A stretch of 44,826 nucleotides of DNA from Bacteroidota bacterium (GCA_018829545.1 JAHJTX010000096.1:1-44826), one strand, 5' to 3'. Shown: positions 8,390-17,465, counted from the stretch's first letter. Program-made: numbers and translations. The notes: generated by a model from the sequence alone, not told the origin.

Positions 8390-10513
8390 GTGTTAGAATC
8401 GGTTAAAATATTTTTCTCCGAAAACGTTTTATTCCTATCAGCGGGAGCAATTGCTCTTGTACTGTTCACGTGGTTCGTTTACAAAACAACCGAAACTTTT
8501 ATTTCGAACAGATTAAAACTGATATTAATTGTTCTTCGTAGCGCTGCAATTATTCTTATATTTTTACTGATATTTGAACCGCTTCTGAATTTGATTTACA
8601 AAAATGAAGTCATTCCGCAGAACCTTGTTTTTATTGATAATTCCAGATCAATCACTCTAAAAGACAGCGCCGGTAATTTCAATTCAATTAGTCGGTTCAT
8701 GGAATCATTCGATGATATTGATAAAGATAAATTTGCTTTCTATTCTTTTGGGGAGGAGGTTCAGAAGATTGATATTGAAAACTTGGAAGCGCCAAAAATC
8801 GTCGGAGATATAACAAATTATCAGATGATTCTTGATACGCTAGAAAAAGCGCAGAATCTGCAGAGCGTTTCAATTTTGAGCGATGGAATTATTAACGATG
8901 GCAGCAATTCCGTTTTTTCATCGGAGAGATTTGGGATTCCATTTTATACTATCGGTTTTGGAGACAGCTCCATTTCAAAGGATATTTCGGTTACTAAAAT
9001 CACTTACAATAAATTTGTTTATGCAGGCAAATCTACTCAGATAAACGCCTTAGTTAAAGCTGAAGAAATAACCGGCGGAACTGTTTCCGTTAAACTAGTT
9101 GAAGACGGTAAAATTGTTGAGTCCAAAATTGTTGCACTCGTAGACGGAAACTTAAAAAACGTTCTTTTTGATTATACACCAACAACTGCGGGCATTAAAA
9201 AATTATCGGTCGTTGTTGATTACGTTGAAGGCGAGGAAAACATAGCAAATAATTCAAAATATTTTACATTGAATGTACTCGAGAGCAAGGTGAAAATTAT
9301 CTTAATCGGCGGCGCGCCTTCAAGTGATTTTGCTTTTACATACCGCGCGTTAAAGTCTAACAAAGAATTTGACGTTAATAGAATAATTCAAATATCCGCT
9401 AATAGTTATACGAATAATTCTGCTTCAATCAGCGCACTTGATAGCGCTGATGTTTTGATATTAATTGGATTCCCCAAATACCCCAATGCCGCAATCAATA
9501 AAAAAGTTTTAAACCAAATTAATAATAGAAACAAACCGTTTTTTATTTTAAGTGATGGTTCCGATCGAAGTGAATTAAAAAGATACGAGCCGTATCTTCC
9601 TTTTCAACTGAATAATAACCGACTAACAAATATGCAAGCGCAATTGAATGTTGTTGATAAATATAATCCACTATTCAAATCCGGCGGCGCCGATGCGCAA
9701 ACTTGGGAGACTCTTCCTCCAATTAGCGTGGAAGGAAACGGAATAAATGTAAAACCAGGAAGTTCATTACTCGCTTCCGCAAGTGTGAGAGGCGTTGATT
9801 TAGAAATCCCGCTAATTATTAGCCGGGTTCAAGGTTTAAGAAAATCAATTTCAATTTCGGCTGCAGATATCTGGAAGTGGAAAATGAGACCGTCTTCTTC
9901 TTCAACAATGCTCTTCGATAACTTTATGTTAAACTCTGTTAAATGGCTAATGTCCGATACAAATAACGAATTTTTTTCTATCGAATTTAATAACAGCATA
10001 TTTTATTCCGGACAGACGATAGAGTTAATTGCTCAATTGTATGACGATAGTTTTAATCCTGTTTCAAACGCAGATGTTAAGTGCATTATCACGGGTAATG
10101 ATTTTAATGTTGAAACCCGCTTGATTTCAAAGAGTAGCGGAATCTATGAAGGAGAAGTAAAAATAAGTTCTCCCGGCGATTATTTTGTTAAAGGCATCGC
10201 AATTGAAAACGGCAGCGAAAAAATATCGAAAACAAAATCATTTAAAATTCTGCCGCAGGATTTAGAAAGTTTGGACACAAGAATGAATTCCGCTTTTCTT
10301 AAACATCTTGCAGAAGTAACCGGCGGTAAGTATTTCGGGAAAGACGAATTGAACGATTATTTCGAAGAATTGGAAAAGTTAAATTCGGTTCCTCCAAAAT
10401 TTGAATCTGAAGCAAATGATTTTCAAGTTTGGAATGAAGAAATGATTTTAATCCTAATTGTCTTGATGTTTTCTCTTGAGTGGTTCATCAGAAAAAGAGT
10501 TGGTCTGTTATAA
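8390..10513 (+). CDS. VWA-like membrane protein
   Basis: The 707-residue protein begins at a GTG. It has two N-terminal membrane segments (about 14-31 and 43-62), an extracytoplasmic von Willebrand A-like region opening with a MIDAS-type DNSRS (D83) and continuing with VSILSDGIINDGSNS, beta-rich domains, and a C-terminal membrane segment (about 683-699) followed by RKR. The layout is similar to Bat-type and DUF4159-neighbour VWA proteins of Bacteroidota, which usually sit with MoxR ATPases; no MoxR gene is nearby. The role is probably in the envelope, but the partner is unknown. Confidence 0.75.
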   Translation: MLESVKIFFSENVLFLSAGAIALVLFTWFVYKTTETFISNRLKLILIVLRSAAIILIFLLIFEPLLNLIYKNEVIPQNLVFIDNSRSITLKDSAGNFNSISRFMESFDDIDKDKFAFYSFGEEVQKIDIENLEAPKIVGDITNYQMILDTLEKAQNLQSVSILSDGIINDGSNSVFSSERFGIPFYTIGFGDSSISKDISVTKITYNKFVYAGKSTQINALVKAEEITGGTVSVKLVEDGKIVESKIVALVDGNLKNVLFDYTPTTAGIKKLSVVVDYVEGEENIANNSKYFTLNVLESKVKIILIGGAPSSDFAFTYRALKSNKEFDVNRIIQISANSYTNNSASISALDSADVLILIGFPKYPNAAINKKVLNQINNRNKPFFILSDGSDRSELKRYEPYLPFQLNNNRLTNMQAQLNVVDKYNPLFKSGGADAQTWETLPPISVEGNGINVKPGSSLLASASVRGVDLEIPLIISRVQGLRKSISISAADIWKWKMRPSSSSTMLFDNFMLNSVKWLMSDTNNEFFSIEFNNSIFYSGQTIELIAQLYDDSFNPVSNADVKCIITGNDFNVETRLISKSSGIYEGEVKISSPGDYFVKGIAIENGSEKISKTKSFKILPQDLESLDTRMNSAFLKHLAEVTGGKYFGKDELNDYFEELEKLNSVPPKFESEANDFQVWNEEMILILIVLMFSLEWFIRKRVGLL

Positions 10514-10542
10514 AATTATTTAAATCAAACGTGAGTATAATA

Positions 10543-10947
10543 ATGAACTTAATAGAACAGTCGGCTGAATTGGAAACAAGCGATCCCTTAATGGATTCAC
10601 AGCACACAGAGTTTGTTGAAATCATCAATCTTCTTTATCGTTCAATGAGCGCTATTGACAAGGAAATTGAAATTGAATTAATGAGAAATCTGTTGGATTC
10701 GTTAAAAACTCATTTTGACTACGAAGAAAGCATGATGAAAGAAAAAAAATATGTAAACTACTTTTCTCATAAACTTGATCACGATCAATTCTGCAAAAAG
10801 ATTTCCGATTTCAATGAAAAAATAATAGACGGCACTCAAAGGGTAAATCTGGAGATATTGAATTCCTTAAAAAATTGGTTTGTAAATCACCTTGAGCTGA
10901 ATGATAAAAAACTGGGCAAGTTTTTAGCAGAAGTAAAATTGAAATGA
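10543..10947 (+). CDS. Bacteriohemerythrin-like protein
   Basis: The protein keeps the di-iron ligand set of hemerythrins: H in DSQHTEF, HFDYEE, HKLDHDQF and the final NHLELND. About 134 residues from this ATG give a single-domain protein that reversibly binds O2 (or NO) in the cytoplasm. The frame is open upstream through the end of the VWA gene, and an in-frame GTG at 10531 is an alternative start; I prefer the ATG because hemerythrins start close before the first ligand. Its stop overlaps the comF start by 4 bp. Confidence 0.88.
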   Translation: MNLIEQSAELETSDPLMDSQHTEFVEIINLLYRSMSAIDKEIEIELMRNLLDSLKTHFDYEESMMKEKKYVNYFSHKLDHDQFCKKISDFNEKIIDGTQRVNLEILNSLKNWFVNHLELNDKKLGKFLAEVKLK

Positions 10948-11615
10948 TTTACGAAATTTTTAATTTTTTCCTGCCGAATGAATGTTTGATCTGCAGAACT
11001 TATCTTCCACAAGGCAGGCAGATATTATGCGCAGAATGTCATGAATCTCTTCCCATCGCAACTGAAGAAGAAAAGGAACGCCAATTCAATAAAGCTTTCA
11101 GAACAAGCGATATTGAAAATTTTGAATCACTTTACTCGTTTACGAAAAATTCCGCGCTTCAGGATTTAGTGCACGAATTGAAGTACAATCAAAGATTCAC
11201 ATTCGGCAAATTTTTGGGTAAATGTGTTGCGGAAGAATTACGTACAAAACTAAATGAATGGAATATCGATTGCTTATTGCCTATTCCGCTTCATCATGTA
11301 AAAAGATCGGAACGCGGATATAACCAGGCTTATTATATTGCGAAGGGATTATCAGAATCGTTTTCTATTCCTGTTGATACGAATTTAATTAAAAGAGTAA
11401 GATTCACACAGACCCAGACGGCGCTTAATTCGGAGCAGCGTAAATTGAACGTAATGGATGCTTTTAGAATAAATAAAAAGAAGAAGATAAAAATCAAAAC
11501 CGTAGCTTTAATTGATGATGTGATAACGACAGGTTCCACGATGAAAGAATGCGCCAGAATATTAAAGTCCGCCGGTGTCGAAAAAATCTACGCCATCTCC
11601 GTAGGATTAGCTTAG
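10944..11615 (+). CDS. comF: ComF-family phosphoribosyltransferase-like protein
   Basis: The N-terminus carries a four-cysteine zinc site (C14, C17, C29, C32) and the C-terminal part a type I phosphoribosyltransferase fold with the PRPP motif VALIDDVITTGSTM (about 183-196). Also typical are LPIPLHHVKRSERGYNQA and the TQTALNSEQR segment. Members act in DNA uptake in competent bacteria, but many hosts are not known to be competent. The gene overlaps hemerythrin by 4 bp, so the pair is probably cotranscribed. A REP-like repeat starts at the base after the stop codon. Confidence 0.9.
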   Translation: MIYEIFNFFLPNECLICRTYLPQGRQILCAECHESLPIATEEEKERQFNKAFRTSDIENFESLYSFTKNSALQDLVHELKYNQRFTFGKFLGKCVAEELRTKLNEWNIDCLLPIPLHHVKRSERGYNQAYYIAKGLSESFSIPVDTNLIKRVRFTQTQTALNSEQRKLNVMDAFRINKKKKIKIKTVALIDDVITTGSTMKECARILKSAGVEKIYAISVGLA

Positions 11616-11722
11616 TACGTATTTTCATAAATATTGTGACTTAACATTTTTGTAATTAGTCCCGTAGGGACGTGATATTTATAGAAAGAATAATCAATAT
11701 AAATCAAAGTCCCGTAGGGACG
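11616..11722 (+). repeat. REP-like repeat, copy 2, with two GTCCCGTAGGGACG hairpins
   Basis: The first 57 bp match the repeat at 78-134. Hairpin motif GTCCCGTAGGGACG occurs at 11659-11672 and again at 11709-11722, 50 bp apart. Bases after the second motif (ATATATT then AAAATAAA) match the flank of the single motif at the left window edge, as if the left copy had lost one unit. The remaining intergenic DNA to 11918 contains one degenerate GTCCCG motif near 11780 and no convincing gene. Confidence 0.65.
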
Positions 11723-11918
11723 ATATATTTAAAATAAATTTCTGTAAAATGTATTAGCCCATAGCATCATCTATTTCGTCCCGCGTCAGAACCGGGCAAA
11801 CTTACTGGATAATTGAAGAAGTAATTAGTTATTGTACTTTTTCTTTAACTTATCGACAGCGTTAATACATTTAGCCATTATTTTATACGTCACTGTATTT
11901 GTGAAATGATGCACTTAA

Positions 11919-13547
11919 TTACATTCTTTCCGGAGCGGACAAACCGAGCATTTTCAAACCATTTGCAATTACGATTCTCACTGCAGTAATTAAAGCAATT
12001 CTTGCTTCGGCTAAATCTCTTTCAGAACCTATTATCCTGCACTCATTATAAAATCGATGGAACAATCCGGCAGTTTCCTCTAAATAGTTTGAAATTTTGT
12101 GAGGTTCAAAATTTTCTGCGCTGTATAAAACTTCTTCGGGAAATTGAGATAATTTTTTAATTAGGCTCTGCTCTGTTTCAGAATTTAATTTATCCACGTG
12201 TTCGGTTGAGAGTATTAAGTCTTGTTCCGCCGTCATTCTAAGGATTGAACAAATACGCGCATTGGCATATTGAAGATAAAAAACCGGATTCTCGTCAGAG
12301 TGCTTTTTAGCCAATTCGAGATCAAAATTTAGATGACTTGACATATTGCGCATTATAAAAAAGTACCTAACAACATCGATGCCAACTTCAGCAACTAATT
12401 CATCCAACGTGATGTAATTAGCTTTGCGGGTTGACATTTTAACTATCTCACCTTTTTCGGTTATCGTAACAAATTGGTGAATAAGTACTTTAATTGTCAA
12501 TACGTTATAACCCAAGCCTGCGCATCCAGCAAGAACATCAGGATATGTGGCGTTATGATCCGACCCAAATAAATCAACAATCAGATCATAATTTCTCTCA
12601 AGTTTGTTTATGTGATAGGCTATATCCGGCAGCCGATAAGTGGGCTCCCCAGTTGATTTTACAATTACCTTATCCTCTTGATTTCCTAGCTCTGAAAGTT
12701 TGAGCCAAATAGCGCCGTCTTTTTCGTAAGAGAGATTCTTCTTCGAAAAATCTTCGAGAGTTTTCTGGATGTTGTTCTGTTCATATAAACTATATTCATT
12801 AAAATATTTCTTGAATACTATGCCGATACTTTCGAGTGACTTTTTAATATCGCTGAATATTTCTTCTTCGGCTTTCTGTTTAAAAATTCCTTCTTCGGAT
12901 TCATTTGCTAAATTATCGCCAAATTCCACTTGTAATTTCAAAGCAATTTCTTTTATGTATTCACCCTGGTAATATTCTTCAGGAAAGGAAATTTGCTCAC
13001 CTATTAATTCCAAATACCTCTTTTTTACTGAATCGCCCAGAACGCGCATTTGCCTTCCGGCGTTGTTAAAATAATATTCTCTATCAACTTCGTAGCCAAC
13101 TGCTTCCAGCATGTTTGCAACTGTATCTCCAATTACGGCGTTTCTTCCGTGTCCAACTGTAAGCGGTCCGGTTGGGTTTGCCGAAACAAATTCAACATTC
13201 CCGCGTTTACCCGAATACTTATTTGATCTACCGAAATTTTCTTCCTCTTCAATAATTTTAGAAATTATCCCGGAAGAATAGTTCGGATTGAAAAAGAAAT
13301 TAATAAATCCAGGTCCTGCAATTTCAATTTTGTCCAGAATAGAACTGTCATATTCAAGAGTATCTACAATTTCTTTAGCAATATCGCGTGGCGATTTATT
13401 AAGAGGCTTTGAAAGAAGCAAAGCAATATTGGTACTTAAATCGCCGTGCCCCTGAATTTTAGGAATAGAAAAAATTGGCTCGACTGAACTTAGATAACTC
13501 AGTTTAATAGCTGCATTTCCAATTAAGCTAATAAGATAATTTTTCAC
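11919..13547 (-). CDS. argS: Arginyl-tRNA synthetase
   Basis: ArgS charges tRNA-Arg. The 542-residue class I enzyme has the N-terminal Add-1 domain, the signature SANPTGPLTVGHGRN (about 122-136) containing the HIGH-equivalent TVGH, a KMSK-type KMSTRKANY near residue 381, and a C-terminal DALR anticodon-binding domain (about 430-542) that ends with LGLSAPERM. It leads a minus-strand block but follows rsfS by 40 bp in the direction of transcription, so it may be read with rsfS and the LytR_C gene. Confidence 0.97.
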   Translation of the reverse strand: MKNYLISLIGNAAIKLSYLSSVEPIFSIPKIQGHGDLSTNIALLLSKPLNKSPRDIAKEIVDTLEYDSSILDKIEIAGPGFINFFFNPNYSSGIISKIIEEEENFGRSNKYSGKRGNVEFVSANPTGPLTVGHGRNAVIGDTVANMLEAVGYEVDREYYFNNAGRQMRVLGDSVKKRYLELIGEQISFPEEYYQGEYIKEIALKLQVEFGDNLANESEEGIFKQKAEEEIFSDIKKSLESIGIVFKKYFNEYSLYEQNNIQKTLEDFSKKNLSYEKDGAIWLKLSELGNQEDKVIVKSTGEPTYRLPDIAYHINKLERNYDLIVDLFGSDHNATYPDVLAGCAGLGYNVLTIKVLIHQFVTITEKGEIVKMSTRKANYITLDELVAEVGIDVVRYFFIMRNMSSHLNFDLELAKKHSDENPVFYLQYANARICSILRMTAEQDLILSTEHVDKLNSETEQSLIKKLSQFPEEVLYSAENFEPHKISNYLEETAGLFHRFYNECRIIGSERDLAEARIALITAVRIVIANGLKMLGLSAPERM

Positions 13548-13587
13548 TCAAACTCCAAAATGAAATAAACGGGAAAGAAGAATACAA

Positions 13588-13947
13588 TTAATTATTATCG
13601 GCAGTGTCTTCGATAATAGTAACGGGCGCGTCACCCCAAAGCTTTTCCAAATTATAAAACTGCCTCGCCTCTTTTCTAAATATGTGAACCACTACATCAA
13701 AATAATCCAAAAGAACCCAATTCAATGAATCATAACCTTCTTTATAATAGCACTTGATTCCATTTTTTCTTAACTGTTTATCTATTTCGTCCGCAATTGC
13801 TCTTACCTGAACGTCAGAATCAGCCGAACAGATCAAAAAGAAATCTGCAATGCTTGATACAGCGCTAAGGTCAAGAATTTTAATATCGCTTCCTTTTTTC
13901 GAGAGAATTATTTCCGCAATTGCTTTTGCAAAATTTATAGATTCCAT
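13588..13947 (-). CDS. rsfS: Ribosomal silencing factor RsfS
   Basis: The 119-residue protein matches the RsfS/Iojap family, including KKGSDIKILDLS, SSIADFFLICSA and the LLDYFDVVVHIF motif. RsfS binds ribosomal protein uL14 and blocks 30S-50S joining under nutrient limitation. It lies 7 bp after the LytR_C gene, an adjacency also found in other Bacteroidota/Chlorobiota. Confidence 0.93.
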   Translation of the reverse strand: MESINFAKAIAEIILSKKGSDIKILDLSAVSSIADFFLICSADSDVQVRAIADEIDKQLRKNGIKCYYKEGYDSLNWVLLDYFDVVVHIFRKEARQFYNLEKLWGDAPVTIIEDTADNN

Positions 13948-13954
13948 TTCTATC

Positions 13955-14440
13955 CTATTTCAGTGGTTCTAATTTATAATAATCTTTTCCAATAATTACG
14001 GACACATCCAAAAAGTATTCTTTGTTCAACTGCCGGATCACATTCTTTTTATTTACTCCCAAAGATTGGGCAACTTTATTAGCATTTGCAAGGTTTCCAA
14101 TTCTATCTATCACCAATGTTTCTTCGATAGTAAAGGAAGAATAATTCCCCGAATTTACTACGTCAAATTTGTTAGCCCGCAAATAATCTGTGAATCTATC
14201 TGCAATCCCGCTTACACCGCAGCCATTTAATACTTGTAGTTGAATTATTTCAGAGGCAACTTCATCCGAATCTGCTTCACTTACTATTTTCTCTTTTGAT
14301 GTAAATTTCAGGAATAATGAGTACGACATGTAAATAATCAGCGCAGCAAGAAGAAAAATAATAGCGTTAAGAAAAATATTAGCTAATGCCTTATTCCTGG
14401 AGCTAGAAGAATTACGATTTTTACCGGATTGTACTGACAA
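13955..14440 (-). CDS. LytR C-terminal-domain membrane protein
   Basis: The 161-residue protein has a short basic cytoplasmic start, one membrane helix (about 24-46, ANIFLNAIIFLLAALIIYMS) and a periplasmic LytR_C domain (about 68-160) with the hallmark LQVLNGCGVSGIADRFTDYL. In other bacteria this domain occurs at the end of cell-wall glycopolymer ligases; here it stands alone without the catalytic LCP domain. A role in envelope assembly is plausible. It is upstream of rsfS, and a terminator at 14455-14489 separates it from the previous gene. Confidence 0.85.
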   Translation of the reverse strand: MSVQSGKNRNSSSSRNKALANIFLNAIIFLLAALIIYMSYSLFLKFTSKEKIVSEADSDEVASEIIQLQVLNGCGVSGIADRFTDYLRANKFDVVNSGNYSSFTIEETLVIDRIGNLANANKVAQSLGVNKKNVIRQLNKEYFLDVSVIIGKDYYKLEPLK

Positions 14441-14454
14441 TTTAATATCTGCTT

Positions 14455-14489
14455 TTTAAAAAAATAACCGAGCGCTTTTTTACTCGGTT
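14455..14489 (-). terminator. Rho-independent terminator after the 14524-15021 gene
   Basis: On the minus strand a stem AACCGAG/CTCGGTT (14465-14471 with 14483-14489) is followed by a T-rich run. It closes the transcript of the secreted protein upstream and isolates the LytR_C-rsfS-argS block. Confidence 0.7.
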
Positions 14490-14523
14490 ACCAAACTTAC
14501 TAAAAATTCAAAACTTTTCTGTT

Positions 14524-15021
14524 TTACCTGATAAATCTGTATCCCCGGCTGAGAGGAGAATAAGAATTAAATCCATATGGGTTATAATAATTATTTGCGC
14601 CGCCGAGGTATTGAAATGTAATAAAAAAGTTTTCCGAAGGCTGATAATTGATTTGAGCCCGGCTAAGGTAAATTCCACTCAAACTTTTTGCGTGCTCTTC
14701 TCCAAAAGAACTGTAAGGTGAATTGACAAAACTAGCGTCAACTTCAATATCAATATCTTCGCTTAACCGGTAAGCCATACTGTTCGTGTAAACGCTCATC
14801 GCTATGCCATTGTTGCCGAAAGCAGAATAAGACATGTTCACAGAATGGCTCATGTTAAAATTAGTAGGATTAATAAAACCAAGGTAAAGCGAAGACGGAT
14901 TTGCGTTAGTTATACTCGATTTTATATTCTCCGGTTTTGTTGGTGCATCACGAAATTGTGAAAACACAGCGCCCGCAGTAAAAATTATAAAGAATGCTAT
15001 TTTCATAATTATATTTTTCAT
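14524..15021 (-). CDS. Secreted protein of unknown function
   Basis: From the chosen ATG (preceded by AAAAGG) the product is about 165 residues with a signal peptide ending near AGAVFSQ. The mature part has several short beta-strand-like segments rich in N, S, Y and F. I recognise no family. An upstream in-frame start exists nine codons earlier, but the ribosome-binding site favours this one. It is a single gene bounded by a terminator, which suggests independent regulation. Confidence 0.65.
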   Translation of the reverse strand: MKNIIMKIAFFIIFTAGAVFSQFRDAPTKPENIKSSITNANPSSLYLGFINPTNFNMSHSVNMSYSAFGNNGIAMSVYTNSMAYRLSEDIDIEVDASFVNSPYSSFGEEHAKSLSGIYLSRAQINYQPSENFFITFQYLGGANNYYNPYGFNSYSPLSRGYRFIR

Positions 15022-15092
15022 TTTTTTTCCTTTTACCATACCCTGCAAATAAAGTTTCGGAAATAATAGTTGTTTATTCGATTAACATCAAG

Positions 15093-15551
15093 TCAATTTT
15101 TAACTTTGGCTATCATTTCAATTTCTACCGGCGCATTTATTGGCAGTTCATTCACGCCAACGGCGCTGCGTACATGCTTCCCATTCTCTCCGAAAACTTC
15201 AACAAGAAATTCGGATGCGCCATTTGCAACTTGCGGCTGCTTAGTAAATCCGTCCGCGCTGTTTACAAATACGGTCAACTTAATTATTCTTTCAATATTA
15301 TCAATATTCCCAATTTCAAATTGTATTGCACTTAAACAGTTGATTGCGCAAATTTTTGCAGCTTCTTTACCTTGTTCCAGGGTCACGTCCGCGCCAATTT
15401 TACCTTCATATTTTAGTTTACCTTCAACAAACGGTAACTGACCTGCAGTGAAAATTGAATTTCCCTCTCTTAAAACAGGAATGTATGCCGCAAGTGGTTT
15501 AGGCGCTAAAGGCAATGTAATTCCCAATTCTTGCAATTTTTTTGAATACAT
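15093..15551 (-). CDS. RidA/YjgF-family protein
   Basis: The product has about 152 residues from the ATG that follows GGAG at 5-bp spacing; the open frame reaches further upstream but crosses the promoter. It shows the YjgF fold pattern, with GNSIFTAGQLPFVEGKL near the start and IERIIKLTVFVNSADGF and a VNELPINAPVEIEMIAKVK end. It is closer to the longer LAPKPLAAYIPV subgroup than to canonical RidA, which hydrolyses reactive 2-aminoacrylate. Imine deamination is a family guess. Confidence 0.85.
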   Translation of the reverse strand: MYSKKLQELGITLPLAPKPLAAYIPVLREGNSIFTAGQLPFVEGKLKYEGKIGADVTLEQGKEAAKICAINCLSAIQFEIGNIDNIERIIKLTVFVNSADGFTKQPQVANGASEFLVEVFGENGKHVRSAVGVNELPINAPVEIEMIAKVKN

Positions 15552-15571
15552 ATTTTCTCCAATTTTTGTTA

Positions 15572-15604
15572 CAAATATAGACACTGATTCAGTCAATTTT
15601 CAAA
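15572..15604 (-). promoter_or_regulatory. Bacteroidota-type promoter for the RidA-family gene
   Basis: On the minus strand TTTG (15601-15604) is separated by 21 bp from TATATTTG (15572-15579). Both boxes and the spacing fit the Bacteroidota sigma-A consensus TTTG/TAnnTTTG. The -7 box lies 20 bp before the chosen start codon, which supports the shorter start. Confidence 0.55.
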
Positions 15605-15670
15605 TGCCGCAACTAATTTATATTTTTATGCATTAAATGAACAATACACTTGCACCTATCTGAGGAATGA

Positions 15671-16432
15671 ATGACCGGGAAAAAATTTAACGACCTTGTT
15701 GAAATAATGAGAAAACTACGCAGGGAATGTCCATGGGATGCAGAACAGACGCACGAATCTATAAAATCCGCTACTTTGGAAGAAGCATACGAAGTAGTTG
15801 AGTCGATTGACGATAAAAATTTAGAAGAGCTAAAATCGGAGTTGGGTGATTTGCTTCTTCACATAGTTTTTCACTCTGTAATTGCGGAACAGGATAATAA
15901 TTTTACAATTGATGAAGTTATTGATTCCATTAAAGATAAATTAATAAGAAGGCATCCGCACGTATTTGGAAACGTGGAAATAAACAGCAATAAAGATATT
16001 ACAAGAAATTGGGAAGCTATTAAACTTTCCGAAGGTAGGAACTCGGTTGTTGAGGGAATTCCAAAAAATCTTCCTGAACTTCATAAAGCATTCCGAATTC
16101 AGGAAAAGGTTTCTAAAGTGGGTTTTGATTGGGAAGATAAAAAGGATGTTTGGAAGAAAGTTGAGGAAGAGATTCAAGAATTTAAAAATGCAGAGAATTC
16201 CGGTAATCTTTCTGAAATGGAAAAAGAAGCCGGAGATATTTTATTTGCCTTCGTTAATTATTACCGTTTCCTTGGAATCAACGCAGAAAATGCGCTGCGT
16301 AAAACAAATGAAAAGTTCACGAAAAGATTTGGTTATATTGAAGAAAAATTAAAACTCGAGAATATATCGATCATAGACGCTTCATTAACAGAGATGGACA
16401 AATACTGGGAAGAGAGTAAAAAAATATTTTAG
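15671..16432 (+). CDS. mazG: Nucleoside triphosphate pyrophosphohydrolase
   Basis: MazG hydrolyses NTPs and dNTPs to monophosphates and pyrophosphate, cleaning damaged nucleotides. The 253-residue protein has the two tandem MazG domains, the first with the metal motif LEEAYEVVE (E37, E38, E41) and ELGDLLLHIVFH (E57, D60), the second with EIQEF and KEAGDILFAFVNYYRF. The CPWDAEQTHES and RRHPHVFG segments are characteristic. Its 3' end overlaps the convergent phoH gene by 4 bp. Confidence 0.95.
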   Translation: MTGKKFNDLVEIMRKLRRECPWDAEQTHESIKSATLEEAYEVVESIDDKNLEELKSELGDLLLHIVFHSVIAEQDNNFTIDEVIDSIKDKLIRRHPHVFGNVEINSNKDITRNWEAIKLSEGRNSVVEGIPKNLPELHKAFRIQEKVSKVGFDWEDKKDVWKKVEEEIQEFKNAENSGNLSEMEKEAGDILFAFVNYYRFLGINAENALRKTNEKFTKRFGYIEEKLKLENISIIDASLTEMDKYWEESKKIF

Positions 16433-17415
16433 TCTCCGTTATTATATTTTTCATACGCATCAATGATATCTTTAACTAATTTATGACGAACAACATCGCC
16501 TTTGTTGAAATAGATAAAATCTACGCCGTCAACATTTTTCAGAATAGATTGAATTTCTACTAACCCGCTGGTGGCTCTTGAAGGCAAATCAATTTGGGTA
16601 ACGTCTCCGGTGATTATGGATTTTGAGTTGGGGCCAAGTCTTGTTAAAAACATTTTCATTTGCATCGAAGTTGCGTTCTGAGCTTCGTCAAGTATAACGT
16701 ATGCGTTATTTAATGTTCTGCCGCGCATGAAGGCAAGAGGAACAATTTCTATCACATCTTTTTCGATGTAATTTTTCAGTTGATCCGATGGCAGCATGTC
16801 TTGAAGAGCATCATAAAGCGGTCTAAGATAAGGGTCAATTTTATCTCTAAAATCACCGGGTAAAAATCCCAAACTTTCTCCAGCTTCAACTGCAGGTCTT
16901 GCTAAAATTATTTTTTGAACTATTCCCTTTTTTAACGCCGCAATTGCAAATGCCACGGCAAGGTAGGTTTTCCCAGTTCCAGCCGGACCAATCGCAAAAC
17001 AAATATCATTTTTCCAAACACTTTCCGTATACTTATGCTGTGTGGGAGTTTTGGCTTTTATTACGTCTCTTTTGGAGTAGAGAATAATATTATTAAAATC
17101 TTTGTCCGTAATTATTTCCTCACCTTGCTTGGTGAGTTCGATAATTGTGTTTACATCGTTTACGCCTAGTTTACCGGAAGTGTTCAAAACGTAAATCATT
17201 TCTTTAATTATTTTTTCTACAGCTTTTACTTCTTCAGAATTGCCTTTAATGTAAGCGCTCTCTCCACGGAATGTAACTGCAACACTAAATCTTTCTTCGA
17301 TCGGTTTAATATTTTGGTCTTTAAGACCGAGCAGCGAAAGCATATCCACATTTTCGATTTTCAGAACTTTTTCTATTTCCGTATTTCCTCCATAAATAAT
17401 AAAGCCCCTTTTCAC
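16429..17415 (-). CDS. phoH: PhoH-family ATPase
   Basis: The protein has a Walker A motif GPAGTGKT (about 143-150), a Walker B region VILDEAQN and the family segment ATSMQMKMFLTRLG, preceded by a KH-like N-terminal region. At 328 residues from this GTG it has family length. PhoH ATPases are linked to RNA metabolism. The start is uncertain: the only open upstream start is a GTG inside the arm of the terminator hairpin at 17401-17435, and a good GGAGG nearby (about 17391) has no in-frame ATG at normal distance. Internal starts near codons 23-25 (GTG, ATG) are alternatives. Confidence 0.93.
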   Translation of the reverse strand: MKRGFIIYGGNTEIEKVLKIENVDMLSLLGLKDQNIKPIEERFSVAVTFRGESAYIKGNSEEVKAVEKIIKEMIYVLNTSGKLGVNDVNTIIELTKQGEEIITDKDFNNIILYSKRDVIKAKTPTQHKYTESVWKNDICFAIGPAGTGKTYLAVAFAIAALKKGIVQKIILARPAVEAGESLGFLPGDFRDKIDPYLRPLYDALQDMLPSDQLKNYIEKDVIEIVPLAFMRGRTLNNAYVILDEAQNATSMQMKMFLTRLGPNSKSIITGDVTQIDLPSRATSGLVEIQSILKNVDGVDFIYFNKGDVVRHKLVKDIIDAYEKYNNGD

Positions 17416-17435
17416 TCTAGGTGAAAAAGGGCTTT
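17401..17435 (-). terminator. Strong terminator hairpin after the LysM gene, overlapping the phoH start
   Basis: AAAGCCCcTTTTCAC at 17401-17415 pairs with GTGAAAAAGGGCTTT at 17421-17435 around a TCTAG loop. On the minus strand it is followed by TTTATTATTT. It lies 31 bp past the LysM stop. The putative phoH GTG is read from bases 17415-17413, inside the stem. Confidence 0.75.
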
Positions 17436-17465
17436 ATTAAAATTTTCATTTAAACAAGATAAAAA

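Noticed and set aside
11825-11914. Minus-strand 29-codon frame (contains KCINAVDKLKKK) after argS
   Set aside because: It is too short, has no ribosome-binding site, and overlaps the end of argS only by chance; it may be a gene remnant but I cannot identify it.
15070-15441. Plus-strand frame antisense to the RidA-family gene
   Set aside because: The minus-strand frame has family motifs, promoter and ribosome-binding site; this one has none.
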